Source: Bacteroidota bacterium
GTDB taxonomy: Bacteria; Bacteroidota; Bacteroidia; Bacteroidales; JACABE01
Length of the DNA stretch: 64,000 bases
Reading direction: 5' to 3'
Assembly: GCA_026391675.1 (NCBI GenBank)
Contig: JAPLDQ010000037.1
Coordinates: 1 to 64,000 of the forward strand
The translations under genes and the position numbers were made by a program. Shown piece after piece: positions 40,686-48,510 of this stretch (the stretch's first letter is position 1; every line of letters begins with the position of its first letter). The notes under the pieces were generated by a model. It ran no database searches. It saw only the letters and a program-made list of their open reading frames with translations, and was not told where the DNA came from.

Positions 40686-43481
40686 TTAGTGAGCTGCTAA
40701 CCAGTTATCACCGGTATTCATTTCCACTTCTATTGGCACTTTTAGCACCATTGCATTTTTCATTTCATTGTAAATAATGGGTTTCACAATGTCTATTTCT
40801 GATTTATGAACATCAAAAACCAATTCATCATGCACCTGCATTATCATTTTTGTCTGCAGGTTTTTATCAGTAAGTGCTTTGTAAATTTTAACCATGGCAA
40901 TCTTGATCATATCTGCAGATGAGCCCTGTATGGGTGCATTAATGGCATTGCGTTCGGCAAAACCTCTTACTGTAAAGTTACTTGAATTAATGTCTCTTAA
41001 ATAGCGTCGTCTGCCCAATATGGTTTCAACATAGCCATTCTGACGTGCATTGGCAATACTTTTATCCATGTATTCCTTTACTTTCGGATATTTCAAAAAA
41101 TATTGCTCAATAATCTGGGCTGCTTCTTTACGTGGAATACTCAGCCTTTCAGATAAACCAAAAGCAGAGATACCATAAATGATACCGAAATTTACGGTTT
41201 TGGCATTTCGTCTCATATCGGAAGTAACATCCTCTAATTTTACACCATAAACATTGGCCGCTGTGGCAGTATGTATATCCAGATTATTGGTAAATGCGGC
41301 CAGCATATTTTCGTCACCACTTAAACTGGCGATAATGCGTAATTCTATTTGGGAATAATCGGCCGAAAGCATTACGTAATCTTCGTTACGCGGAACAAAA
41401 GTCTTTCGTATTTCCCTGCCTTTTTCGGTTCTGATGGGAATATTCTGTAAATTCGGATTATTTGAACTTAACCTCCCGGTTGCAGCCACTGCCTGATTGT
41501 ATGAAGTGTGTATCCTGCCGGTCCTTGGATTAAACATGGTTGGCAAACTATCAACATAAGTGGATTTTAATTTGCTTAATGACCGAAAGTCGAGAATTTT
41601 CTGAATAATCGGATGTTTATTGAGTAATTTTTGCAAAACATCTTCACCGGTAGAATATTGTTTGGTTTTGGTATGCTTTGGATTATCAATTATTTTCAGA
41701 TGCTCAAACAGAATTTCGCCCAATTGTTTGGGTGAAGCAACATTAAAAGTAGTTCCTGCCAGTTCAAAAATTTCTTTTTCAGTTTGCTGAATTTCTGTTA
41801 AAAGTTCTATGGAATAAGCATTCAATATATCAATATCAACTTTTACGCCTTCAGCTTCCATGGCTGCCAATACAGGGATAAGCGGCATTTCAACATCTTC
41901 AAATAAAGAACTGATGTTGGCTGTTGCAAGCATTGGTTCGAAAATCTGTTTTAGCTGAAATGTAATATCAGCATCTTCTGCAGCGTATTCTTTGATGGTT
42001 TCTGTTTCTACACCACGCATATTCCCTTGATTTTTGCCTTTTTTCCCGATCAGGGTTTCTATTGAAACCGGTGAATAATTCAGATAGGTTTCAGCCAGAA
42101 TATCCATATTGTGTTTCATATCCGGTTGCAGTAAATAATGTGCAATCATGGTGTCAAATATCCTGCCTTTTACTTCAACGTCATACCATTTGAGGATAGC
42201 AATATCAAACTTAATATTTTGCCCTATTTTTTCTATATTTTCATTTTCGAATATCGGTTTTAAAAGACTAAGTATTTCCAGCGTTTCGCCATAAGCTTCA
42301 GGCAAAGGAATATAGTAAGCTTCACCTGGTTTAAAACAAAATGATATTCCTACCAGTTCAGAATTATTGGGATCAATACCGGTAGTTTCTGTATCAAAAC
42401 AAATACTCTTTTGCTGTAATAAGTTAACAATCATCCATTTTAGTTCAGCTTCGCTTTCAATTAACAAATAATGATGAGGTGTAGTGTAAATAGTTTTTTT
42501 TGTTGAAATTTCCGGATTTTCATCTGCAAAATTTTCGTTTAAACCTGAAAATAAATCAGGGATATTGGTATTTGTGTTTACAACATTATCAGATAATGAT
42601 AAATCGGTAAATACTCTTTTAGCAAATGCCCTGAATTCGAGTTCTTCCAGCAATTGTTTAAGTTCTTTTTCTTTAGGTCTTTCCAATCTGAGTTTTTCTT
42701 CATGAAACTCAACCGGAACATCTAATATAATGGTAGCCAGATCGCGGGAAACTTTTGCCTGATCGGCATAAGTAATAACTTTTTCCCTGAGTTTTGGATT
42801 TGCTATTTTATCGGCATTGGCTATAATATTATCAACATTATCAAATTCTTCGAGTAATTTACGGGCTGTAACTTCGCCAACACCCGGAATACCGGGAATA
42901 TTATCAGAAGCATCGCCCCAAAGCCCAAGCATATCGATAACCTGTGTCGTTCTTTTAATTCCGAACTTTTTACACACTGCTTCAATGCCCATGATCTCAG
43001 CTTTTTCGCCCATTCTGCCGGGCTTGTAAATAAAGGTTTTTTCACTTACCAGTTGTCCGAAATCTTTATCGGAAGTTACCATATAAGTGGTATATCCATT
43101 CTCTTCTGCTTTTTTTGCCAATGTTCCGATAACATCATCCGCTTCATAACCATCCATAAACAAAATGGGTATTCCAAAAGCCTCAATCAACTGCATGATA
43201 TAAGGTATTGATTTCAGTAAATCTTCAGGTGTTTCCTGGCGGTTTGCCTTATATGCAACAAAATCAATATGCCTTACAGTAGGTGCATGGGTGTCAAATG
43301 CAACACCGATATGGGTAGGCTTTTCGTTTTTAATCAGGTCGTACAATGTATTGGCAAATCCTAATATTGCAGAGGTATTCAGTCCTTTTGAGGTAATGCG
43401 CGGATTTTTGTTCATGGCATAGAAGGCGCGGTAAATCAGTGCCATAGCATCAAGTAAAAAGAGTCTTTTATCGTTTATCAT
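40686..43481 (-). CDS. polA: DNA polymerase I
   Basis: A 931-residue polymerase I with three domains. Residues 1-290 are the 5'-3' exonuclease (FLLDAMALIYRAFYAM; YEADDVIGTLA; MLGLWGDASDNIPGIPGVG). Residues ~330-520 are the proofreading 3'-5' exonuclease, which keeps its acidic residues (CFDTETTGIDP, GQNIKFDIAI, YAAEDADITF), so it should be active. Residues ~540-931 form the polymerase: SADYSQIELRIIAS (motif A), RRNAKTVNFGIIYG (motif B) and MQVHDELVFDVH (motif C). It works in repair and Okazaki-fragment maturation. It is the first gene of a three-gene unit. Confidence 0.98.
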   Translation of the reverse strand: MINDKRLFLLDAMALIYRAFYAMNKNPRITSKGLNTSAILGFANTLYDLIKNEKPTHIGVAFDTHAPTVRHIDFVAYKANRQETPEDLLKSIPYIMQLIEAFGIPILFMDGYEADDVIGTLAKKAEENGYTTYMVTSDKDFGQLVSEKTFIYKPGRMGEKAEIMGIEAVCKKFGIKRTTQVIDMLGLWGDASDNIPGIPGVGEVTARKLLEEFDNVDNIIANADKIANPKLREKVITYADQAKVSRDLATIILDVPVEFHEEKLRLERPKEKELKQLLEELEFRAFAKRVFTDLSLSDNVVNTNTNIPDLFSGLNENFADENPEISTKKTIYTTPHHYLLIESEAELKWMIVNLLQQKSICFDTETTGIDPNNSELVGISFCFKPGEAYYIPLPEAYGETLEILSLLKPIFENENIEKIGQNIKFDIAILKWYDVEVKGRIFDTMIAHYLLQPDMKHNMDILAETYLNYSPVSIETLIGKKGKNQGNMRGVETETIKEYAAEDADITFQLKQIFEPMLATANISSLFEDVEMPLIPVLAAMEAEGVKVDIDILNAYSIELLTEIQQTEKEIFELAGTTFNVASPKQLGEILFEHLKIIDNPKHTKTKQYSTGEDVLQKLLNKHPIIQKILDFRSLSKLKSTYVDSLPTMFNPRTGRIHTSYNQAVAATGRLSSNNPNLQNIPIRTEKGREIRKTFVPRNEDYVMLSADYSQIELRIIASLSGDENMLAAFTNNLDIHTATAANVYGVKLEDVTSDMRRNAKTVNFGIIYGISAFGLSERLSIPRKEAAQIIEQYFLKYPKVKEYMDKSIANARQNGYVETILGRRRYLRDINSSNFTVRGFAERNAINAPIQGSSADMIKIAMVKIYKALTDKNLQTKMIMQVHDELVFDVHKSEIDIVKPIIYNEMKNAMVLKVPIEVEMNTGDNWLAAH

Positions 43482-43594
43482 AGGTTATAAATTTCCGGAT
43501 AAAATTAGTCAATTTTTGCGATTTATAGTTTGGTTTTTAATTGCATTTTGAATATTACTTATCCGAATTAAACTAATTTTTAACATAAATAGCT

Positions 43595-43602
43595 TATATT
43601 TG
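43595..43602 (+). promoter_or_regulatory. candidate -7 box (TATATTTG) for the lipocalin gene
   Basis: TATATTTG fits the Bacteroidota -7 consensus TAnnTTTG and lies 23 bases before the lipocalin ATG. No clear TTG box was found at the -33 position, so the assignment is weak. Confidence 0.45.
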
Positions 43603-43624
43603 TTTAATTTTAAATTCATTAATA

Positions 43625-44140
43625 ATGCGGTTCACGAAAATTATATTAATTACAATTATTATGTTTGGATGTAAGCAATATCAGAAATTAGAAACAGTAG
43701 CGAGCGTAGATTTAGCCAGATATGCCGGCAAATGGTACGAAATAGCATCTTATCCTACTGTTTTTCAGAAAGGATGCACCAATACATCAGCAGAATATAC
43801 GCTAACAGATAAAGCTTATGTAAAAGTTTACAACAGCTGCAATAAAGACAGTGTGGAAGGTATTGCCAAATCAATTGAAGGCAAGGCTTTTGTGGTAAAG
43901 AATACGAATAATACCAAGTTAAAAGTACAGTTTTTCTGGCCTTTTAAGGGCAGTTACTGGATAATAGGACTTGCTGATGATTATTCATGGGCTGTTGTAT
44001 CACATCCAAGCCGTAAATATTTATGGATATTATCACGAACACCACAAATGGATGAAACGCTGTATAAAAAAATACTGGAATTGATTGTCAGTAAAGGCTT
44101 GGATCCTAATAAGCTCAGGAGGACAGCGCAAAAAATCTAG
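43625..44140 (+). CDS. blc: outer-membrane lipocalin (Blc-like lipoprotein)
   Basis: A 171-residue lipoprotein. The signal peptide ends with the lipobox IMFG-C16. The lipocalin core is clear: ARYAGKWYEIASYPTVFQKGC (G-x-W), the central strands GSYWIIGLADDYSWAVVS, and RKYLWILSRTP near the end. Blc proteins bind lysophospholipids or fatty acids and help maintain the envelope. It is a single gene; its stop overlaps the convergent response regulator gene by 4 bases, so both transcripts share their 3' ends. Confidence 0.92.
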   Translation: MRFTKIILITIIMFGCKQYQKLETVASVDLARYAGKWYEIASYPTVFQKGCTNTSAEYTLTDKAYVKVYNSCNKDSVEGIAKSIEGKAFVVKNTNNTKLKVQFFWPFKGSYWIIGLADDYSWAVVSHPSRKYLWILSRTPQMDETLYKKILELIVSKGLDPNKLRRTAQKI

Positions 44141-44874
44141 GAAACCGATGATTTATCGATAATACTCTGAAATTCCTGTTTATAATTGCTGCCAATAGGC
44201 AATTTTTCGTCTTTAATTTCTACCATATTTCCTTCAATAGATTTAATCTTTGAAATGGCAACAATATACGATTTATGTATTCTTGTAAAATTGGCAGCCG
44301 GTAATAATGCTTCAATTTTCTTCATGGATTGGTAGGTAACTATAACTTTATCGTTGGTGTGAATTTTTACGTAATCGCCCAACGCTTCTATATAGAATAC
44401 ATCTGAGATATTAACCTTGAAGGTTTTTTTATTCGATTTTACAAAAATAAATCCTTCTTCGTTATTGTGAGCTGAAACGACTTCATGCACAATTGTTTCC
44501 TTGCTTCCTTCTTTTACTCTTTCCTGTGCTTTCTGCACGGCTTTCAGGAAACGTTCGAAGGAGAATGGTTTTTTTAAATAGTCAATAACATCTAATTCAT
44601 AACCTTCCAGTGCATATTCAGAGTAAGCGGTGGTGAAAATAGTCAAAGGCGGATTCTTTAAGGTTTTCAGAAAGTTAATACCACTTAGTTTTGGCATATT
44701 GATATCCAGGAATAAGAGGTCAACATGATTATCATTCAGAAGCTGCAGGGCTTCAAAGGCATTTTTGCATTTGCCAATAATTTCGATGGTAGGTACATCT
44801 TCTGCATACTTTTCGATAATACGCTGTGCCAGCGGTTCATCGTCAACAATCAGACATTTTAATTTATGGCTCAT
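44137..44874 (-). CDS. LytTR-family response regulator
   Basis: A 245-residue regulator. The receiver domain has the acidic pocket DDE (11-13), the phospho-acceptor Asp57 in LLFLDINMP, the Thr (FTTAYS) and Lys (LKKPF); the LytTR DNA-binding domain (about 145-240) has VKIHTNDKVIVTYQSMKKIE and the RIHKSYIVAISKI motif. It would be phosphorylated by the LytS-type kinase whose gene precedes it with a 4-base ATGA-type overlap. The two small secreted protein genes on the other side are possible targets, but this is only suggested by position. Confidence 0.95.
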   Translation of the reverse strand: MSHKLKCLIVDDEPLAQRIIEKYAEDVPTIEIIGKCKNAFEALQLLNDNHVDLLFLDINMPKLSGINFLKTLKNPPLTIFTTAYSEYALEGYELDVIDYLKKPFSFERFLKAVQKAQERVKEGSKETIVHEVVSAHNNEEGFIFVKSNKKTFKVNISDVFYIEALGDYVKIHTNDKVIVTYQSMKKIEALLPAANFTRIHKSYIVAISKIKSIEGNMVEIKDEKLPIGSNYKQEFQSIIDKSSVS

Positions 44875-45929
44875 AACTCAATTATTAATTCAACTCTGAA
44901 AATATTTTGATTATCAGTAATAGTCAATGTACTTTTATTAGGATACAACAAAGATAATCTCTTTTTAACGTTTTCGATTCCGATTCCTGAATAAGTTTTA
45001 TCCACTGCTTTTTCTATGTTATCTTTTGTGTTTTCAATGGTGAATTTCAACCATCCGTGTTTTTCGAAATCAAATTGTATCTTGATAAAGGCATTTTCCA
45101 GCTGTTTATTTACGCCATGTTTAAAAGCATTTTCGATAAACGGGATAAAAAGTAAAGGGGAAACCTGTTGCGAACCGGCACTTCCAATAATTTTCATTTC
45201 AATTTTCCCTTTTTCGCCTATTCTTACTTTTTCGAGTTCCAGATAATTTTTAATAAAATTGAGTTCATTTTCTATCAATACGGTATTATCGCGGCATTCA
45301 TATAACATATACCGCATCAGATCCGATAAATGCAATATCATGTTCGGCGTTTTATCCGATTTATCCAAAGAGAGTGCATATAAATTATTCAGGGTATTGA
45401 ACAGAAAATGAGGATTGATCTGTCCGCGCAACAATTTAAGTTCAGCTTCGAGTTTCTGGCGTTGTGTTTCTTTAAAAATAATAGAATCTTTCTGAAAGTC
45501 AATCCATTCACGTAAGAATTTTAAAAAGGAAGTTATACTGATAAACAAACTGATTAAAACAAATTCATAGATAAATTCAATCAGCAACCATTTATAGTTT
45601 ATCACACTTATTTTGTATTCCAGCAATACGGAAGTAAAAAAGTTGAGCAGAAAGAATAAAATGATATTAAGTATCTGCAATAAAGCAAAACTGATATATT
45701 TTTTCTTTTTTAAGAAACGCGGAATCAGAAAAAAGAGGTTGATATATACTGCAACTGCTATATAAAATATGGTAATAAAAATACTGATAATACGGATGGT
45801 TGAGAATAAACTCATGGAAAATCCACCCAGGCCGAAGAATAATAAGAATACACTGAATATTAAAACTGCCCAAAAGACGAGATGTTGGAATAATATACTT
45901 TGTGCGAATTTTTTAGCTGTTGACTTCAT
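44871..45929 (-). CDS. LytS-type sensor histidine kinase (His_kinase family)
   Basis: A 352-residue kinase with four membrane segments in the first 140 residues, a short helical linker and the His_kinase domain: RGQINPHFLFNTLNNLYAL (168-186, His174 the phospho-site), then the ATPase domain with IPFIENAFKHGV (N box) and GIGIENVKKRL (G box). There is no recognisable input domain beyond the membrane part. It starts a two-gene unit with the LytTR regulator. A good -33/-7 promoter lies just upstream (45955-45985). Confidence 0.95.
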   Translation of the reverse strand: MKSTAKKFAQSILFQHLVFWAVLIFSVFLLFFGLGGFSMSLFSTIRIISIFITIFYIAVAVYINLFFLIPRFLKKKKYISFALLQILNIILFFLLNFFTSVLLEYKISVINYKWLLIEFIYEFVLISLFISITSFLKFLREWIDFQKDSIIFKETQRQKLEAELKLLRGQINPHFLFNTLNNLYALSLDKSDKTPNMILHLSDLMRYMLYECRDNTVLIENELNFIKNYLELEKVRIGEKGKIEMKIIGSAGSQQVSPLLFIPFIENAFKHGVNKQLENAFIKIQFDFEKHGWLKFTIENTKDNIEKAVDKTYSGIGIENVKKRLSLLYPNKSTLTITDNQNIFRVELIIEL

Positions 45930-45954
45930 AGGGATCAGATCTTTATTTTCAGTT

Positions 45955-45985
45955 CAAAAGTATTAAAAAATGCCAGATACTGCAA
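45955..45985 (-). promoter_or_regulatory. Bacteroidota-type promoter of the LytS/LytTR pair
   Basis: Read on the minus strand, TACTTTTG (45962-45955) fits the -7 consensus TAnnTTTG, and TTG (45985-45983) lies 20 bases upstream at the -33 position. The spacing matches the known Bacteroides primary-sigma promoter. The leader to the kinase ATG would be about 20 bases. Confidence 0.6.
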
Positions 45986-46062
45986 TTTTATAAGACAAAT
46001 TCATGGAAAAACGGGATGAAATTATAAAATCTGACGTCTTAAGGGGTTTTTTGCTATTTGTC

Positions 46063-46083
46063 GTTCAAAAAATGAGTTTGAAC
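46063..46083. promoter_or_regulatory. dyad GTTCAAA-n7-TTTGAAC, candidate operator
   Basis: A perfect 7-base inverted repeat with a 7-base spacer lies in the 258-base divergent region between the LytS gene and the first small secreted protein gene. It lacks a T-run on either side, so it does not look like a terminator. It could be a regulator binding site; which protein would bind is unknown. Confidence 0.35.
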
Positions 46084-46187
46084 CTGAAATAATTCATCCT
46101 TATCGAATAGGATATTTTTTTTGTAACAACTGAAATTTACTGTGCGTCATACGATAAAAATAAACAAAACCTTAAAAACATAATATC

Positions 46188-46535
46188 ATGAAAACATTAA
46201 AAATTATCAGTATCGCATTCGTTATCATAATGGTAACAGGATTTATTTCAGCAGCAAAAGACAATGACAAAACAGTTCAAAAAAGTGAATTAAAGAAAGT
46301 TTTACAAAAAGAAGTTTCTTATCCGGATTTTGTGGTTAATGATGAAAAAACCAGTACCGTTTTTGTTCAGTTTACAGTAACCGAAGAAGGTAAAATTGAA
46401 ATCAAAGCCATGAATTATCTTGATGTAAAGTTGGGTGACTATGTAAAAGAATGTTTACAAAAAGTAGTAGTGGATAAAAATGATGCCAGTGTTGGAAAAA
46501 CACATATTTATAAGTTTAATTTCAAAGAATTGTAA
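46188..46535 (+). CDS. small secreted protein, TonB-C-like pattern (paralogue 1)
   Basis: A 115-residue exported protein. The signal peptide (MKTLKIISIAFVIIMVTGF) ends near SAAK, followed by one folded domain with STVFVQFTVTEEGKIEIKAM and YVKECLQKVVV. The strand-turn-strand with E-E/D-G-K and the later helix look like a minimal TonB C-terminal domain, but the family is not certain. A second copy at 47134-47481 is about 70% identical. It is divergent from the LytS/LytTR pair, which might regulate it. Confidence 0.7.
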   Translation: MKTLKIISIAFVIIMVTGFISAAKDNDKTVQKSELKKVLQKEVSYPDFVVNDEKTSTVFVQFTVTEEGKIEIKAMNYLDVKLGDYVKECLQKVVVDKNDASVGKTHIYKFNFKEL

Positions 46536-46601
46536 ATGCATGATGAATTAAGCTGGCGTAGTAAAGCGCTTGCCCAGTTCTTTATATTAAGTTAAGTTAA
46601 A

Positions 46602-46634
46602 AGCAGGAGTCGGGATATTGACTCCTGTTTTTTT
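46602..46634 (+). terminator. rho-independent terminator after paralogue 1
   Basis: CAGGAGTC and GACTCCTG pair across an 8-base loop and are followed by TTTTTTT. It lies about 67 bases after the stop codon. The sequence before it (TATATTAAGTTAAGTT) is repeated before the terminator of the second paralogue. Confidence 0.88.
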
Positions 46635-46752
46635 ATTTAAATAACTTATTTAGAATCAAATCGGAATATATTGGGTCAAATTATGATCTAATGTTAGTAA
46701 TTTAGCATTTCGTTGGTAATTATTCTATTTTATAATATTACATCCTCTTCTT

Positions 46753-46820
46753 TTGTCATGCTGACGAAGGAAGCATCTCATTTATTTTATGAGATTCCTC
46801 ACTGCGTTCGGAATGACAAA
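46753..46820. repeat. dispersed palindrome GTCATGCTG...GAATGACA type (copy B2)
   Basis: The left arm TTTTGTCATGCTGACGAAGG with AAGCATCTCAT pairs with ATGAGATTCCTCAC and GTTCGGAATGACAAAA. The loop is TTATTTT. The copy at 7142-7236 has the same plan. It lies between the two paralogous secreted protein genes, in a 598-base stretch (46536-47133) that otherwise holds one terminator and no gene I can support. Confidence 0.82.
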
Positions 46821-47133
46821 ACTAGCATTGGTCATAACAAGAAAACCATTGCTGTTCCTGAGTTTTTAAATACAATATATTTTAATTTTCTTACACTTTT
46901 TAACGATAACCAATCAGCTAAAAAGGATAAATACATGTTTTTATGAGTCGAACACTATTATTTACCCGATGAAAATACAACATCAGAGGATATTGCATTA
47001 TTAATGGCAAAATCCCTTGATTTTAAGTGTTTAAGCAGTAAATTGATATTCACATCTAATAAAATTGTACATCTTTTTATATGAATGTAGTTTTGCTTCA
47101 TCAAATAAAATGAATAACAAACTTAAAAATAAA

Positions 47134-47481
47134 ATGAAAACTTTAAAAATTATCAGTATCGCAATCCTTATTATTATGGTAAGTGGATTTGTATCTTTTG
47201 CCAAAGACAATAAAAAAGATATTCAGAAAAGTGAATTAAAAACCGTTTTGGAAAAAGTGGTTACTTTCCCTGACTTTGCCATTGATCAGGATCAGGAAAG
47301 TACTGTATTGGTTCAGTTTACAATAACTGAAGAAGGTAAAGTTGAAATCAAAGCCATGAATTATCTTGATGTAAAGTTAGGTGATTATGTAAAAGAATGC
47401 CTGCAGAAAGTTGTGGTTGCTAAAGATGATACAAGTGTAGGTAAAACCCATATCTTTAAAATCAATTTCAAGGAATTATAA
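47134..47481 (+). CDS. small secreted protein, TonB-C-like pattern (paralogue 2)
   Basis: A 115-residue copy of the gene at 46188. Signal peptide MKTLKIISIAILIIMVSGF, then a domain with STVLVQFTITEEGKVEIKAM; the stretch AMNYLDVKLGDYVKECLQKV is identical in both. I chose ATG 47134 and not ATG 47065, since it aligns exactly with the start of the first paralogue and begins the signal peptide. The duplication includes the 3' untranslated part and the terminator position. Function unknown. Confidence 0.72.
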   Translation: MKTLKIISIAILIIMVSGFVSFAKDNKKDIQKSELKTVLEKVVTFPDFAIDQDQESTVLVQFTITEEGKVEIKAMNYLDVKLGDYVKECLQKVVVAKDDTSVGKTHIFKINFKEL

Positions 47482-47542
47482 AGAATGCTCAGATAAATCA
47501 GGCGTTAAAGCGCTTGATTTTTCTCTATATTAAGTTAAGTTT

Positions 47543-47578
47543 AAACAGGAATCTTTCTCAGGATTCCTGTTTTTTTTA
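47543..47578 (+). terminator. rho-independent terminator after paralogue 2
   Basis: ACAGGAATC pairs with GATTCCTGT across an 8-base loop, followed by a run of eight T. It stands at the same distance from the stop codon as the terminator of the first paralogue. Confidence 0.88.
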
Positions 47579-47584
47579 TTTTTT

Positions 47585-47820
47585 TTGTAATCATTACTTT
47601 TTGCTTGAACAAAAAGAAATCAAAAATTCAAGACTGCAAATACTTTACTTCAAAACTACGTCTTTTAAATACAGCGCAATACAAGCCGTAGCGAAATAAA
47701 CTTTTTTGCATTTATTTAATTACATTACTTCGCTACTTCTGTATTGCTTGCCAGTCACACCGCTATTTAAAAGCCTTGTTTTGTAGCGTAAAGTATTTGA
47801 GGTGTCCGGCTTCGTATTGA
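47585..47820. repeat. long imperfect inverted repeat (arms of about 65-80 bases)
   Basis: Bases 47637-47700 (starting CAAATACTTTACTTCAAAAC) pair with the reverse complement of 47723-47802, which starts CAAATACTTTACGCTACAAA; both continue with CTTTTAAATA and end with GTAGCGAAATAA/GTAGCGAAGTAA. A small hairpin (CTTTTTGCTTGAACAAAAAG) lies at the left edge. No open frame is present. The design suggests a non-autonomous repetitive element. The remaining 47820-47991 is AT-rich with two AAATC(A/G)C(A/C)AA-type direct repeats. Confidence 0.75.
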
Positions 47821-47991
47821 AATAAGTACTTGGAGAACTTAATCCCGAATCAGTGTTATTCAGTAAAATCAGAGTTATCTGTTTGCCATTTTAAATAAAT
47901 CACAAAATCACCAAATCGCAAAATCACCAAATTTTCCTTAGAACACTTCTGCTCTCGTCTTTTCAGCTTAATCAGCATAAAAAGAAATATC

Positions 47992-48342
47992 TCACTTACT
48001 CAATTTTTCTTTTTGCTTTTTTGTCAAAGATTGTACAATGAGCTGATAGGAATCATCAATCCATTCCTTTATCAATTTATCGTTGATTGAACCATCAATA
48101 TAAATGGTATTCCACATTTTCTTATTCATATGATAACCTGGGACTACAGCATGGTAATGTTCCCGTAATTCAACGGCTTTCTCGGGATCGCATTTTAAAT
48201 TAATGCTTAAATCGCTTTCCAGATTCGTCAATGCAAACATTTTACCGCTCACTTTAAAAACAAGGGTAACTTCATCAAAAGGAAAACTCTCGCTGCTTCC
48301 TTTTTTGCTTAAGCAATATTCGCGGATTTCTTCTATATTCAC
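47992..48342 (-). CDS. MmcQ/YjbR family DNA-binding-like protein
   Basis: A 116-residue protein of the YjbR fold. IEEIREYCLSKKGSSESFPF with D/EVTLVFKV is the family start; KMFALTNLESDLSINLKCDP and PGYHMNKKMWNTIYID follow. Structural relatives have a CyaY-like/double-wing fold, and DNA binding has been suggested but the cellular role is unclear. It is a single gene bounded by repeats on both sides (47585-47820 and 48402-48462). Confidence 0.9.
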   Translation of the reverse strand: MNIEEIREYCLSKKGSSESFPFDEVTLVFKVSGKMFALTNLESDLSINLKCDPEKAVELREHYHAVVPGYHMNKKMWNTIYIDGSINDKLIKEWIDDSYQLIVQSLTKKQKEKLSK

Positions 48343-48401
48343 GTCTTTTAGTTATAAGTTATGAATTATGAATTATAAGTTGGTTCTTTCACTACTTCTG
48401 C

Positions 48402-48462
48402 ATTCGGTAATCGTTAATCGTAATTTTTTTGATTTTAGAACAACGATTAACGATCTTAGAAT
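48402..48462. repeat. hairpin repeat with CGTTAATCG / CGATTAACG arms (copy 2)
   Basis: GGTAATCGTTAATCG, a T-rich spacer, and TTTTAGAACAACGATTAACG match the repeat at 3474-3540 almost base for base. It lies between the permease and MmcQ-like genes. Confidence 0.78.
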
Positions 48463-48510
48463 TTAGAAGAAAAAGATGGAACCTTAACTCCAAGTACTCC
48501 AAGTACTTTT

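Noticed and set aside
46713-46946. 77-codon plus-strand frame between the paralogues
   Set aside because: Much of it is made by the palindrome at 46753-46820; no protein features.
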